A DNA stretch of 54,981 nucleotides from Natronomonas sp. (GTDB lineage Archaea > Halobacteriota > Halobacteria > Halobacteriales > Haloarculaceae): positions 1 to 54,981 of the forward strand of contig NZ_JAQCNO010000028.1 in NCBI RefSeq assembly GCF_028274965.1, written 5' to 3'. The translations under genes were made by a program, and so were the position numbers. Numbering within the stretch: position 1 is the first letter of the stretch; every line of letters starts with the position of its first letter. A model generated the notes under the pieces. That model did no database searches and was not told the DNA's origin. It was given only the letters and a program-made list of their open reading frames with translations. This document shows, piece after piece, positions 34,522 to 44,400 of the stretch.

Positions 34522-36243
34522 ATGGCAGACGCAAGCCCCTCCAGCGACGACGGGTCGGCCGCCGGGTCCGGCGTTCGCCCGCTCGCGATCCACGCCGCGA
34601 CGCGGCTGTTCGGCCTCGGGATCGTCCTCGTCGCCGCGTACCTCACCCGACCGCTCTGGCACAGTTTCGCGTACGGCGTTCTCTACTCGCCCGGCCTGAC
34701 GGTGTTCGGGGGCGGGTCGGTCCTCGCGGCGCTCGTGTTGTGGCTCCTGCCGCCGCTGGAGGACGGGAGCCCGAACCGATCGGTCTGGCGGGTGCTCAGA
34801 GAGGCCGACAGCCCCGTCGAGGTGCTTCTGAACCTCCAGGGGTCGCCCGGGCGGAAACTGCGGCTGTTCGTCGGCGCGGTCGTCGCTGCGGCCGTCCTGT
34901 CCGCCGTCGTCGGCGTGCCGGCCGGGCTCTTAGAACAGCGGACGCTGGCCGAGGAGACGATGGCCGAGGCGAGCGAGGTCGAGGAGTTCCCGCAGGCCAA
35001 CCCGGAGAACCCCCGCGTCGTGCCCAGACGGGTGGCCGACGTCACGACGCGCGGGTCGGTCTCCTACCGCCAACACAGGCTCGGAACGAGCGACATCGCC
35101 CGCATGGAGGACGGGTCGCTCGCGTGGTCGTACGCGATCGAACCGGACGGGTTCCGGAACACGGTCGTCGAGAACCAACGCGGCGTGCTCGTCACCGACA
35201 TGACCCGGATGGACGACAGACAGATCGACGTCTACGAGGAGGACTTCACATACGGCGAGGGGATGCTGTTGACTCGGTCGGCGGACTGGAACCTCAAAAA
35301 GACCGACTACCTCGCGAAGTACGACGACGACGCCGTCGAGTTCAGCCACGAGGGCCGGCCGTACATGTACTACCCGAAGACGGGCCACGAGTGGCACCTG
35401 ACGCCGTTCCCGCACACGACGCCGACCTGGGACGGCGGCGCGCTGTTGTACCCCGACGGGCGGATCGACCACCTCACGCCGGAGGAGGCCCGATCGGAGC
35501 CGATACTCGAGGGCCAGCGGCTCTACCCCCTGACGCTGACGCGCGAGGAGATGGGTTCGCTCGGCTACCGCAACGGGATCATCAATCAACTGCCCGTCGT
35601 CGGCGCACACGAAGGGGAAATCGAGGTCGCGAGACTCCCCTCGGGGGCCGACAACGACCAGCCGTTCGTCATCGATCTGGCCGGTCAGCGGATGTCGTAC
35701 GTGACCGCGATGGAGCCCTACGGCCAGGACACGCGGGGGCTCGACGAGGTGTGGTTCGCCGACGCCGAAACGGGCGAGTACACCTTCTTCGGGACCGGCG
35801 ACGAGACGCTGACCGGGCCCGAGCGGGCCATGGGCATCGCGCGGTCGGCGGACTCGCGGACGAACTGGGGACAGAACTTCGTCGTCACGGAGCCGGTTCC
35901 GGTGACGATCGACGGCAGCCTGTGGTGGCACATCAAGGTGTCGCCGACCGACTTCACCGACGTGACCCGGAACGTCTTCGTCAACGCCGACACGGGGCGG
36001 ACCGTCGAGATACGGGACGACGCCGCGGTCCGGTCGTTCGTCGCCGGCGAGGTCGCCGAGGACGACCTCGAGCCGATCGACGACGGCGGGGACGGGGCCG
36101 ACGCGATCTACTACGTCATCGTGACCGACGAGAACGGCGACGTGATCGAACGGGTCCCCGTCGAGCCGGGACAGGAGACCGCCATCGTCGAACCCGGCGA
36201 CGAGCGCGCCGCGGACAACGGGACGGCGACCGCCGGCGGATAG
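34522..36243 (+). CDS. Haloarchaeal membrane-anchored protein of unknown function
   Basis: 573 aa. After a polar N-terminus come three hydrophobic segments (near residues 27-42, 50-76 and 115-138), then about 420 residues of a tryptophan/tyrosine-rich soluble part, probably outside the membrane (SYAIEPDGFRN, MYYPKTGHEWHLTPFPHTTPTWDGG, SLWWHIKVSPTDFTDVTRNVFVNADTG). It ends with an acidic tail. No known domain can be named. The repeated beta-strand pattern suggests a propeller or similar surface domain. TATA gctttatgcc (34488-34497) is about 29 nt upstream. Confidence 0.7.
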   Translation: MADASPSSDDGSAAGSGVRPLAIHAATRLFGLGIVLVAAYLTRPLWHSFAYGVLYSPGLTVFGGGSVLAALVLWLLPPLEDGSPNRSVWRVLREADSPVEVLLNLQGSPGRKLRLFVGAVVAAAVLSAVVGVPAGLLEQRTLAEETMAEASEVEEFPQANPENPRVVPRRVADVTTRGSVSYRQHRLGTSDIARMEDGSLAWSYAIEPDGFRNTVVENQRGVLVTDMTRMDDRQIDVYEEDFTYGEGMLLTRSADWNLKKTDYLAKYDDDAVEFSHEGRPYMYYPKTGHEWHLTPFPHTTPTWDGGALLYPDGRIDHLTPEEARSEPILEGQRLYPLTLTREEMGSLGYRNGIINQLPVVGAHEGEIEVARLPSGADNDQPFVIDLAGQRMSYVTAMEPYGQDTRGLDEVWFADAETGEYTFFGTGDETLTGPERAMGIARSADSRTNWGQNFVVTEPVPVTIDGSLWWHIKVSPTDFTDVTRNVFVNADTGRTVEIRDDAAVRSFVAGEVAEDDLEPIDDGGDGADAIYYVIVTDENGDVIERVPVEPGQETAIVEPGDERAADNGTATAGG

Positions 36244-36270
36244 TCGCCGTTCCTGCTGTCAGCGTCAGCG

Positions 36271-39045
36271 TCACCCGTCGGCGTCGATCGGCCCGAGGTC
36301 GGGGTCGCCGTCGATCTCGGCCATCACGCGGTCGTGGAACTCCCGCAGGACGGCGGACTCGTCCTCGGCGAGGACGACATCGCTGGCCATGAGCGTCGCA
36401 AGCCCGAAGGCCATCGGCGTCGGCGAGTCGACCCGGTGGGTGAGGATGTCGACGTCGCCGGAGCCCACGCCCGCCACGAACGTCTCGACGGCGCCCACGG
36501 CGAGTTTGTCCTCCAGTATCTCGCGGTAGGTCTCCTCTATCACGGCGAAGTCGGGCTTGTCCTCGGCGAACCCGAGCAGCATCTCGCTCGAGACCTGCTG
36601 TTGGCTCGCCGACTTCTCGTGTCCCTTGTACCGCTTGAGGATCATCAGCGAGCGCGTCGCGTTGATCCGGAAGTACCGCTTGAGGAGGTCGGTCTCCGAC
36701 AGCGCCGCCCGGAGGTCGCCCCGGACGTCGCTCGGGTGGACGCCCCGGAGGATCGACTCGACGTCGACCTTCCGGTTCAGCGGCATCGAGAGCGTGAAGC
36801 CGCGGTCGGCGACGGCGATCTTCACGTTGGCGTTCGCCTGGCGGGCGAAGCGGTACGCCAACAGCCGCGAGAGCCCCTCGTTGAACCGCCGGCCGTAGTT
36901 CGAGTGGACGTAGTAGTTGCGGCGGTACTGCTCGCGGTCGAGTTCGATCTCGATCGCGAGCCGGCGGTCCGTCGAGACGCTCTCGATGCCGGCGTATCGC
37001 CGCTGCGTGTCGAACATGCGGGCGAGCCCCCGGGCGCTGTTGTCGTCGATCGGGAACTCCCGGAGCCACCGGCGGACGGCCGGCGGGCCCTCGGACTCGA
37101 GGCGGTCGGCGAGCCGGCGCTGAAACCGGAGGATCTCCCGCCCGAGGTCGTAGCTCAACGGGAGCCGCTCGGAGAACCACGACGGCACCGTCGGGCGGGC
37201 GCTCGTCGGGTCGACGTACACCTTCGATCCGCGGCGGTACCGGTACTCATAGCGCCCCCCGCCGAGGACGAACACGTCGCCCGACTCGAGCGTGTCGAGG
37301 TACTCCTCGTCGAGTTGGCCGATCCACTCCTCGCCGGAGCGGGTCAACACGTCGCAGCTAAAGGAGTCGGGGATCGTCCCGATGTTCGTCATGTAGATGA
37401 CCCGCGCGAGGCGGCCGCGCTTGCCGACGAGCGGCGTCCCGGGATCGAACGCCTCGTAGTGGTGCTCGCCGCCGGGGGCGTCGTTCTCGTCGCGCCAGAC
37501 CTTCGCGTAGACGTTTCTGTCCTCCATCCCCTCGTAGTCGGCGGTCAGGTACCGAAACAGCGACTCGTAGGCCGCGTCGGCGTAGTCCCGGTAGGGGTAG
37601 GCGCTCTCGAGGATCGCCCGGATCTCGGCCTCGGGTCGGGGGCCGTTGATCGCCATGCCGTAGACCTGTTGGGCCGCCACGTCCTGTGCGTTCTCTGGGA
37701 CGAACACGCGGTCGACGAACCCCTCCTCGGCCTTCTTCAGCATGACGGCACACTCGATGAGCTCGTCGCGATCGAGCGCGACGACCCGACCCTTGACCGT
37801 CCGGCCGAGGCGGTGGCCGGCCCGCCCGACGCGCTGGAGCAACGCGGCGACGCTTTTCGGCGATCCCACCTGGACCACGAGGTCGATGTACGGCATGTCG
37901 ATGCCCAACTCCAGGGATGTCGAGGTCGTCACGACGTCGAGATCGCCGTTCTTCAGCCCCCGCTCGACGTCCCGGCGGCGCTCCTTCGAGAGCGAGCCGT
38001 GGTGACACCCGGAGTTCGACTCGTCGTAGCCGCCGCGCTCCCGGAGGTTGTGCAGGACACGCTCGGCCCCAGAGCGGGTGTTCGTGAAGACGAGCGTGTT
38101 CGTGTGCTCTGCGATGAGTCCCTCGAGTTCGTCGTAGAACCGGTCGGTGATCTCGCCCCTGGGCGTCGAGATCAGATCGTCGGTGGGACACCAAAGCTCC
38201 ATGTCGAACTCCCGGACGAACCGCGCGTCGACGATCTCGAACTCCCGGGGGCGCCACCCGTCGTCGGTCGACGTCCCCCCGACGAGGAACTCGCCGATCG
38301 TCTCGAGTGGCTCGACCGTCGCCGAGCAGCCGATCCGGGTCGGCGAGCCCTCACAGAGCCGTTCGAGCCGTTCGAGCGACACCGAGAGGTGCGTCCCGCG
38401 TTTGTTCGCCGCCAGCGAGTGGATCTCGTCGACGATGACGTACTCGACGGTCTCGAGTTTCTTTTTGAACTTCGGGCTGTTGAGCAGGATGGCGAGCGTC
38501 TCGGGGGTCGTGTTGAGGACGTGCGGCGTCTCTTCGAGCATCGCCCGCCGCTCCGCGTCGTCCGTGTCGCCGTGTCTGATCGCGTGGCGCACGTCGGTCG
38601 ACTCGCCGCGGTCGGCCAGGTTCGCCGCGATGGCCTCGAGCGGCTCCGTGAGGTTCCGGTGGATGTCGTTCGCCAGCGACTTCAGCGGCGACACGTACAG
38701 GCAGTAGACGCTGTTTTCGAGCCCGTCGTCGACGGCGCGCTCGAAGAGGTCGTCGAGGATCGCACAGAAGGAGGCGAGCGTCTTTCCGCTGCCCGTCGGC
38801 GCACAGACGAGCGTGTTCGTCCCGTCGTCGATGCGGGGGATCGCCCCCTTCTGGGGCGGCGTGAACAGCCCGCCGTTCTCCGGGACGTGCTCCCCGAACT
38901 GCTCGATCCACCACGTCCGGACGGCGGCCCCGAGCCGGTCGAACGCCGCCGCGTCGTCGATCGGGACGCTCTCGGCGTCGTACTCGAAGTCGCGCTCCGA
39001 CAGTCGGTCGCGTACGGCCTGCTCGGCCACCGATCCCTCGCTCAT
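36271..39045 (-). CDS. lhr: Lhr-like ATP-dependent DNA/RNA helicase
   Basis: 924-aa superfamily 2 helicase of the archaeal Lhr-Core type. From ATG 39045: FTPPQKGAIPRIDDGTNTLVCAPTGSGKTLASFCAIL (Q-motif and Walker A, about residues 61-98), YVIVDEIHSLAANKRGTHLS (motif II DEIH), IGCSATVEPL, LVFTNTRSGAERVLHNLRERGGYDESNSGCHHGSLS, TSTSLELGIDMPYIDLVVQVGSP and QRVGRAGHRLG (motif VI). The winged-helix and Lhr-specific beta-barrel parts follow. Roles in DNA repair and RNA processing are known for the family. The open frame reaches 39132 but the extension is low-complexity. Confidence 0.93.
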   Translation of the reverse strand: MSEGSVAEQAVRDRLSERDFEYDAESVPIDDAAAFDRLGAAVRTWWIEQFGEHVPENGGLFTPPQKGAIPRIDDGTNTLVCAPTGSGKTLASFCAILDDLFERAVDDGLENSVYCLYVSPLKSLANDIHRNLTEPLEAIAANLADRGESTDVRHAIRHGDTDDAERRAMLEETPHVLNTTPETLAILLNSPKFKKKLETVEYVIVDEIHSLAANKRGTHLSVSLERLERLCEGSPTRIGCSATVEPLETIGEFLVGGTSTDDGWRPREFEIVDARFVREFDMELWCPTDDLISTPRGEITDRFYDELEGLIAEHTNTLVFTNTRSGAERVLHNLRERGGYDESNSGCHHGSLSKERRRDVERGLKNGDLDVVTTSTSLELGIDMPYIDLVVQVGSPKSVAALLQRVGRAGHRLGRTVKGRVVALDRDELIECAVMLKKAEEGFVDRVFVPENAQDVAAQQVYGMAINGPRPEAEIRAILESAYPYRDYADAAYESLFRYLTADYEGMEDRNVYAKVWRDENDAPGGEHHYEAFDPGTPLVGKRGRLARVIYMTNIGTIPDSFSCDVLTRSGEEWIGQLDEEYLDTLESGDVFVLGGGRYEYRYRRGSKVYVDPTSARPTVPSWFSERLPLSYDLGREILRFQRRLADRLESEGPPAVRRWLREFPIDDNSARGLARMFDTQRRYAGIESVSTDRRLAIEIELDREQYRRNYYVHSNYGRRFNEGLSRLLAYRFARQANANVKIAVADRGFTLSMPLNRKVDVESILRGVHPSDVRGDLRAALSETDLLKRYFRINATRSLMILKRYKGHEKSASQQQVSSEMLLGFAEDKPDFAVIEETYREILEDKLAVGAVETFVAGVGSGDVDILTHRVDSPTPMAFGLATLMASDVVLAEDESAVLREFHDRVMAEIDGDPDLGPIDADG

Positions 39046-39130
39046 CCACCGGGGGTACTCGCGCCACCGGCAAGTGGGTTTGGCTCGGAGCGACCACAGC
39101 GCATTTGTCCGGCGACCCCAAGAACGGGGC

Positions 39131-39898
39131 ATGCGCGTGACATTCCTCGGGACCGGCTCGGCGATGCCGACCGGCGAACGGTTCCAGACGGGGCTCCTGT
39201 TGGAGGACCCCGACGGGGAGGCCGCGCCGCTGTTGGTGGACTGCGGCAGCGGCGTCCTCCACGGGCTGGCCTCGAGTACCGTCGGCTACGAGGGGATCGA
39301 GACGGTCCTGTTGACCCACCACCACCTCGATCACGTCTCGGATCTCATGGCGCTTCTGAAGGCGCGCTGGCTGGCCGGCGAGACCGACATCGAGATCGTC
39401 GGCCCCGAGGGCACCGAGGCGCTCGTCGACGGGCTGTTCGCGGCCCACGAGTACATGGACGGTCGGCTCGATCTCTCGGTGCGGGAGATCGGCCCCGGCG
39501 AACACGCCGTCGGAGGCTACGGGATCGACGCGGTCGAGACGGTCCACTCGATGTACTGTCTGGCGTACCGCTTCGAGACCGACGACGCGGTGTTTACGTT
39601 TTCGGCCGACACCGAAGCGATCGCGTCCGTCGCCGACCTCGCGGAGGGCTCTGCGGTCCTCGCACACGACTGTTCGTTTCCCGACGGGATCGACGTCGAC
39701 AACCACCCGACCCCGAGCCAGTTGGGGGCGGTGCTGTCGGGGTGCGACGTCGGGCGGGTGTACCTGACGCATCTGTACCCTCACACGGACGGCCGCCACG
39801 AGGAGATGACGGACTCGGTCGAGAAGCGCTTCGACGGCGACGTTCGGGTCGCCCGCGACGGGCTGACCGTCGATCTCCGGCGGCGCGACGAGGGGTGA
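39131..39898 (+). CDS. RNase Z-like MBL-fold metallo-hydrolase
   Basis: 255-aa protein of the MBL phosphodiesterase branch. FLGTGSAMPTGERFQTGLLLE and VDCGSGVLHGL start the fold; the metal motif is LLTHHHLDHVSDL. Next are HSMYCLAYRFE, FSADTEA and HDCSFPDG, and the terminal YLTHLYPHTDGRHEEM carries the last His ligand. The basic exosite arm of true tRNA 3'-processing RNase Z is not visible, so it may act on another phosphodiester. Divergent from lhr with 85 nt between starts. Confidence 0.85.
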   Translation: MRVTFLGTGSAMPTGERFQTGLLLEDPDGEAAPLLVDCGSGVLHGLASSTVGYEGIETVLLTHHHLDHVSDLMALLKARWLAGETDIEIVGPEGTEALVDGLFAAHEYMDGRLDLSVREIGPGEHAVGGYGIDAVETVHSMYCLAYRFETDDAVFTFSADTEAIASVADLAEGSAVLAHDCSFPDGIDVDNHPTPSQLGAVLSGCDVGRVYLTHLYPHTDGRHEEMTDSVEKRFDGDVRVARDGLTVDLRRRDEG

Positions 39899-39916
39899 CG
39901 ACCGGGGCTGGTCGGC

Positions 39917-40984
39917 TCAGTTCAGCCGGTACCGGAGCAGCGCCGCGATGCCGCCCAGGTTCGCCAGTTGTTGGCCGGGATCGAACTCGTGTGAGAACAC
40001 CGTCACCTCCCCGCCCTGTCGCTCGACGCTCGCGACGACGTCGTTTACGTCTGCGTCCCACTCGCCCTCGCCGGCCCGTTCGACGCGGAGCCGCTCGTCG
40101 AGGATCAACAGCCGCTCGACGGCCCCGTACTCGGCCGCTTCGGCGACCGCCTCGATCCCGTAGGCGACCTCCGCGCCGTCGGCGATCCGCGCCATCAACT
40201 CGTCGATGTACTCGGCTTCCTTCGCGATGCGGGTCTCCGTTTGGATCCGATCGACCGCGCCGCGTTTGAGCACCTCGTGTACCCCGCGGTCGCCGACGCT
40301 TGCGGTGTCGACGACCTGTATCTTCCCGGCGGCGTCGGGGGCCGTCTCCTCGATGTGATCGAGGGCGTCCCGCTTCGTGAACCCCGGGCCGGCGAGGACG
40401 ATCGCCTCGACGTCGAGGCGCTCGACGACCGAGGCGAGCTCGTCGAACAGCTCCGATCGCCCCCGGGCGTACTCGCCTTTGCCGGTCGTCCCGGTGAGCG
40501 TCGCGCGTTCCTCGACGCCGTACTGCGCGACGGTGTGGACGTGCGCCTGGCCCTCCTCGACGGTCACGACGGCGACGTCGGGCTGTTCGGCCGCCTCGAC
40601 GGCCGCCTCAAGCCGTTCGAGCTGGTCGACCTGCCAGACCTTCTCGATCGTCAGTTCCTCGCGGCCCTCGACGTTGAGCGTGTGATGGAACCCGAGTTGG
40701 TCCTCGCGCGAGCAGTCGGTGATCTCGCCGCCGACGCGCAGTCGGTTTGCGAACTTGGCGAACTCGACGTCGGTGACCTCGAGTTCGACCCACATCGGCT
40801 CCCGCTGACCGCCCGTGTCCCGGGTCTTGTCGTCGTCGCGCCGGATCCGGCGGGTGGTGTCGCCGGAGACCGAATCGCCCGGCTCGACGACGTACGTCAG
40901 GTGCCACAGGTCGTCGAGGCTCTCGGGGACGACGGTGATCCGCTCGCGGCGGCCCTCGACGCTCTCGCGGTCGGCGATGCGCAT
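39917..40984 (-). CDS. pelA: mRNA surveillance / ribosome rescue protein Pelota
   Basis: 355-aa archaeal Pelota (Dom34), which enters stalled ribosomes with aEF1-alpha and, with ABCE1, splits them. Three eRF1-like domains: N-terminal Sm-like domain ([33 protein letters not shown]), a central domain without the GGQ peptide-release loop ([47 protein letters not shown]), and the C-terminal domain ([27 protein letters not shown]). This lack of GGQ distinguishes it from aRF1. RqcH, a partner pathway, lies 1.2 kb away. Confidence 0.95.
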   Translation of the reverse strand: MRIADRESVEGRRERITVVPESLDDLWHLTYVVEPGDSVSGDTTRRIRRDDDKTRDTGGQREPMWVELEVTDVEFAKFANRLRVGGEITDCSREDQLGFHHTLNVEGREELTIEKVWQVDQLERLEAAVEAAEQPDVAVVTVEEGQAHVHTVAQYGVEERATLTGTTGKGEYARGRSELFDELASVVERLDVEAIVLAGPGFTKRDALDHIEETAPDAAGKIQVVDTASVGDRGVHEVLKRGAVDRIQTETRIAKEAEYIDELMARIADGAEVAYGIEAVAEAAEYGAVERLLILDERLRVERAGEGEWDADVNDVVASVERQGGEVTVFSHEFDPGQQLANLGGIAALLRYRLN

Positions 40985-41044
40985 ACCGGCCGTCCGTCGG
41001 GCAGCGGTAAGTGCGCTCGGGTTCGGGCCGGCGCCGCGCGGTGT

Positions 41045-42094
41045 CTACCGGTCGGGGGACCCGCCGGGACCGTCCTCCGAGTTCGGGTTCGCGCCGTCGC
41101 CGTCGCCGTCACCGTTGCCGACGCGTCCGACCGCCGAGGGCCGATCCCGCTTCGGAAGCGCCTCGTCCGCACCGCCGTTCGCTCCGTGGCGATCGGTCCC
41201 GTTCGTCGTCGCGTCGCGGTCGGGGACGGGGTACGGCTCGCGCTCCGAGGTCGGGTCGTCCGCGCCGACGCCCCACCGCTCGGTGTCGACGCGGACGACG
41301 GCGGGCGTGAGGTCGGCCTCCGGGGGAGCATCCGGATCGCCGGCGGTGCGTTCGTCGGCCTCGACCGCCGAGAGCCCGAGCGCCGCGCCGACGCCGCGGC
41401 CGTAGCAGTACCGGACGCCCGCGGCGACGATGAACTGGAGGAAAAAGCCGACGAGGAGCACCCGAAGCAGGTACGCGACGGGCAACAAAAGCGCCTGCAG
41501 GAGCATCGACACCCCCCACGCGATCGCGTAGTCCTCGGTCAGCGCCCCGTCGACGACCGTCCGGAGCGCAACGGCGTCGCGGAGCCGCCCGGAGTGGGCG
41601 TACCTGGCGACGGCGACCGGCAGGACGTACAGCGCGCCGAGAAGCGTCATGAGCGCCACGACGGCGAGGAGGCCGACGACCGGAACGGCCACGCTGAGAA
41701 CGCCGTCGGGGACGGCTCCGAGCGGGGCGATCGCGGAGAGGTCGGTCCCGGTGGCCCGGAGCGCAACGAGCGGCGCCAGAAAGCCGACCGGCGCGAGGAG
41801 GTAGGCGGCGGCGATCCCGATTGCGGCGACGCCGTCGGAGAGCAGCCCGCGGAGGTCCTCGAAGCGCGGCGGCGTCGGCCGTTCGGTGCCGATCGTCGTC
41901 CGGACGACGCGGACGTAGTACCCGCGGACGACAAGCCACGGGACGACGCCGAGGACGCCGAGATACGCGTAGGGAGCGTCGAGGCCGAAGGCGGCGACAC
42001 AGGCGAAGACGGCGACGAGGGCGAGCCCGCCGACGAGCACGGATCGACCGCCCGTCGGCGGTCGGGTCGCGTACCCGAGCGCTTCCCGGAACAT
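41045..42094 (-). CDS. DUF4013 domain membrane protein
   Basis: 349 aa from ATG 42094, which is fixed by a TATA (gaatataaac, about 42116-42126) that puts the mRNA start next to it. MFREALGYATRPPTG matches the DUF4013 start. Hydrophobic segments follow to about residue 245, then LLVGFFLQFIVAAGVRYCYGRGVGAALGLS. The last 100 residues are polar and disordered (NGDGDGDGANPNSEDGPGG). DUF4013 proteins are membrane proteins of unknown role. An upstream in-frame ATG (42166) is less likely. Confidence 0.78.
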   Translation of the reverse strand: MFREALGYATRPPTGGRSVLVGGLALVAVFACVAAFGLDAPYAYLGVLGVVPWLVVRGYYVRVVRTTIGTERPTPPRFEDLRGLLSDGVAAIGIAAAYLLAPVGFLAPLVALRATGTDLSAIAPLGAVPDGVLSVAVPVVGLLAVVALMTLLGALYVLPVAVARYAHSGRLRDAVALRTVVDGALTEDYAIAWGVSMLLQALLLPVAYLLRVLLVGFFLQFIVAAGVRYCYGRGVGAALGLSAVEADERTAGDPDAPPEADLTPAVVRVDTERWGVGADDPTSEREPYPVPDRDATTNGTDRHGANGGADEALPKRDRPSAVGRVGNGDGDGDGANPNSEDGPGGSPDR

Positions 42095-42202
42095 ACTACC
42101 GCAGAGGACGGGCGGGCGTTTATATTCCGTGGACCCGGTCGGTTCGGCGGTCGGTAGGCTGCGCATACGGGCGGGGGCGCTCGACCTACAGTCGGCGCCC
42201 GG

Positions 42203-44308
42203 TCAGTCCTCGATGGCCCGGCTTCCGCCCGGGGGACAGAACTCCTGTATCCGGTCGGGGCTCGCGACCTTCCTGACGAAGCTCGTGTCGGCGAAGCGCT
42301 CGCGGAACGTCCGGTACAGCCGCTTTGCGATGTCGTTTTGTGCGTACCGGCCGGGCTCGAGTCGGACGCTCGTCGCGGCGACCGGCTCGATCGCGGCGGG
42401 CGGCCCGCCGACGACCCGGGTGTCGGGTTCGCACTTGATTCCGACGGCGACCCCCGCCGAGACGCCGCGGTAGTAGCTCCGGTCGCCGCGGATCACGAAG
42501 CTCCCCTTCTCGATGTACTCGCCGCTCTCGGGGGTCTTCGACACCTGGTCCGGGTCGACCTCGTAGACGTCGCCGGCGAGTTTGCCGTCCTTCCAAAGCG
42601 AGGAGTACGACAGCGCGAACCGCGCGGCCTCGCGTTTGCTCCGGTCGGGGACGTCCACGTCGCGGGCCGGTTCGTCCGGCGCGGTCGTCTTGAGCACCGT
42701 CACCGGCGCGCCGTGGGCCTGGGCGTGAAAGAACCGATCGGAGGGGTCCATGTACTTGCTGACGAGTTCCTCGTTTTGATCGGCGTTGCGGCCGCCCAAC
42801 ACCAAGAACCCGTCGCTCGTCCGGAACCACCGGAACCGCTCGTAGTACTTCTCGTCGTACCGGACCGGGACCGACGCCATCGAGAGGTAGTCGCGCTCGG
42901 CGCCCTCGGTCGTCTCCTCGGTGTCGTCCTCGGCGTCGTCGGCCTCGAACTCCTCGCGGCGCCGCTTGACGTCCGCGAGGTCCTCGCGGGTGTCCTCGAT
43001 GGCCGCCTGTGCGCCCTCCTTTTTGTCCCTGACGCGCTTTGCCTCGGTGTAGAGGCGGTCGGCGTTCTTCTCGACGCCCACGGTCGGGTCGATCTCGGTC
43101 TCGCCGTCCCCGAGGTCGATCGTGACCGTTCCGGAGGCCTCGTCGACGCCGACGACGGCCTCGGCGGCCTCGATCCCGCGCTCGGCGCCGGCCGCGAAGG
43201 TCGCCTCGATCTCGCTCCAGGGGACGTCCTCGCGTCGGGCCTCCCGGACCGTCGCGCAGATCTCGTCGACGAGGTCGTAGTGGCCGTAGAGCGACTCCGC
43301 CTTCCGCCGTTCGCGCTCGGCCTGGGATTCGTACTTCTCGATCGCGCCCTGCTGCTGTTCGATGATCCGCTCGTGTTTTTCGATCTCGCTCTCGAAGTCC
43401 GGCCGGTCGCGTCCGGCGTCGGGGGCCGCCTGTGCGTCCCGATCGAGGCGGTAGAAGTACTCGTCGATCGCGCCGTTGAAGCTGTCGAAGCCGGTCGCGT
43501 CGTAGCCGGCCGCCTCGTGTTCCTCGAGCGGCAGCGGCGTCGCGTCGACCACGGAGCCGTCGTCCTCGTAGAGCCGGGGGTCGGTCCGCCCCTCGAGGAT
43601 CGGGGTCCTGAGCCGTTCGAGCGCGTCGAAAAGCGCCTCGTACTGGCGGTCGGTGGCGGACTCGATGGCCGTCGTCTTCTCGACGCCGGCCCGGGCGCAG
43701 AGCTCCTCGGCGTACAGCCCCCCGAAGTTGAGCTGCGTCGCGAGCGTCCGGACGAGATCGGAGTCGGACTCGTCCATCCTGGCGGCGAAGGCGTCGTACC
43801 CGCAGTCGAGGGGGCTGAACCGCTCGTCGGGGTAGCCGTACTGCGAGCCGGGGGCGACGGTCCGGGAGCTCAGCCGGACGGTCTCGAGACAGCCGATGAC
43901 CTCGCGGTCCTCGTTCAGCGCCGCGACGTTGCCGTCGCCGAACAGCTCCGCGACGAGAAGCGTCGTCGCGTCCTCGCGTTCGAACCGGAAGGTGAGGATG
44001 CGGTCGAACCCGTACTGTTCGACGCCCTCGAGGTTCGCGCCGGCGATCCGGTTTCTGAGCATCATCGCGAAGTTCGGCGGTCGGCCGGGGGCGTCGGGGA
44101 CGTGTTCGGGGACGGCGACGTGTGCGCGCTTGGGGTCGCCGACCTCGATCACGAGCTCGATGCGGCCCCGGTCGTAGTCGCGCATCTTCAGCCGGACGAA
44201 ATCGTCGTCGTAGAGGTAGGCTTTGTCGACGACGGCGCCGGTGTAGCCGCGCAACTCGCCGACCAACGCGGCGAGGTCGACGCTCGTCATCGCCCGCTTT
44301 CGGTCCAT
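42203..44308 (-). CDS. rqcH: NFACT family ribosome-associated quality control factor RqcH
   Basis: 701-aa archaeal NFACT protein (Tae2/NEMF/RqcH), which binds 50S subunits with obstructed peptidyl-tRNA. NFACT-N: DLAALVGELRGYTGAVVDKAYLYDDDFVRLKM … PGRPPNFAMMLRNRIAG; the HhH region and long coiled-coil arm (EIEKHERIIEQQQGAIEKYESQAERERRKAESLY); NFACT-R: YYERFRWFRTSDGFLVLGGRNADQNEELVSKYM, FFHAQAHGAPVTVLKT, and AGVAVGIKCEPDTRVVGGPPAAI. Start ATG 44308 gives the conserved DRKRAMTSVDLAALV; the longer frame is rejected. It is in the same neighbourhood as Pelota. Confidence 0.94.
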   Translation of the reverse strand: MDRKRAMTSVDLAALVGELRGYTGAVVDKAYLYDDDFVRLKMRDYDRGRIELVIEVGDPKRAHVAVPEHVPDAPGRPPNFAMMLRNRIAGANLEGVEQYGFDRILTFRFEREDATTLLVAELFGDGNVAALNEDREVIGCLETVRLSSRTVAPGSQYGYPDERFSPLDCGYDAFAARMDESDSDLVRTLATQLNFGGLYAEELCARAGVEKTTAIESATDRQYEALFDALERLRTPILEGRTDPRLYEDDGSVVDATPLPLEEHEAAGYDATGFDSFNGAIDEYFYRLDRDAQAAPDAGRDRPDFESEIEKHERIIEQQQGAIEKYESQAERERRKAESLYGHYDLVDEICATVREARREDVPWSEIEATFAAGAERGIEAAEAVVGVDEASGTVTIDLGDGETEIDPTVGVEKNADRLYTEAKRVRDKKEGAQAAIEDTREDLADVKRRREEFEADDAEDDTEETTEGAERDYLSMASVPVRYDEKYYERFRWFRTSDGFLVLGGRNADQNEELVSKYMDPSDRFFHAQAHGAPVTVLKTTAPDEPARDVDVPDRSKREAARFALSYSSLWKDGKLAGDVYEVDPDQVSKTPESGEYIEKGSFVIRGDRSYYRGVSAGVAVGIKCEPDTRVVGGPPAAIEPVAATSVRLEPGRYAQNDIAKRLYRTFRERFADTSFVRKVASPDRIQEFCPPGGSRAIED

Positions 44309-44400
44309 ACGTGATGTCGACCCGGACCGAAGAAAGGCCTGACGGGTCGTCGGGAGCGCCGGGCGGGTCGTTCGGCTCGGTCGGGCGCCGACCGGGGCGA

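Noticed and set aside
39045-39132. N-terminal extension of Lhr from the ATG at 39132
   Set aside because: The extra 29 residues are Arg/Trp-rich and non-homologous, and that start would overlap the ATG of the divergent MBL gene.
36334-40269. A 1311-codon plus-strand open frame antisense to lhr and reading into the MBL gene and beyond
   Set aside because: A GC-rich antisense shadow. Its translation is Arg/Val/Asp-rich without domains, while the genes it overlaps carry full family motifs.
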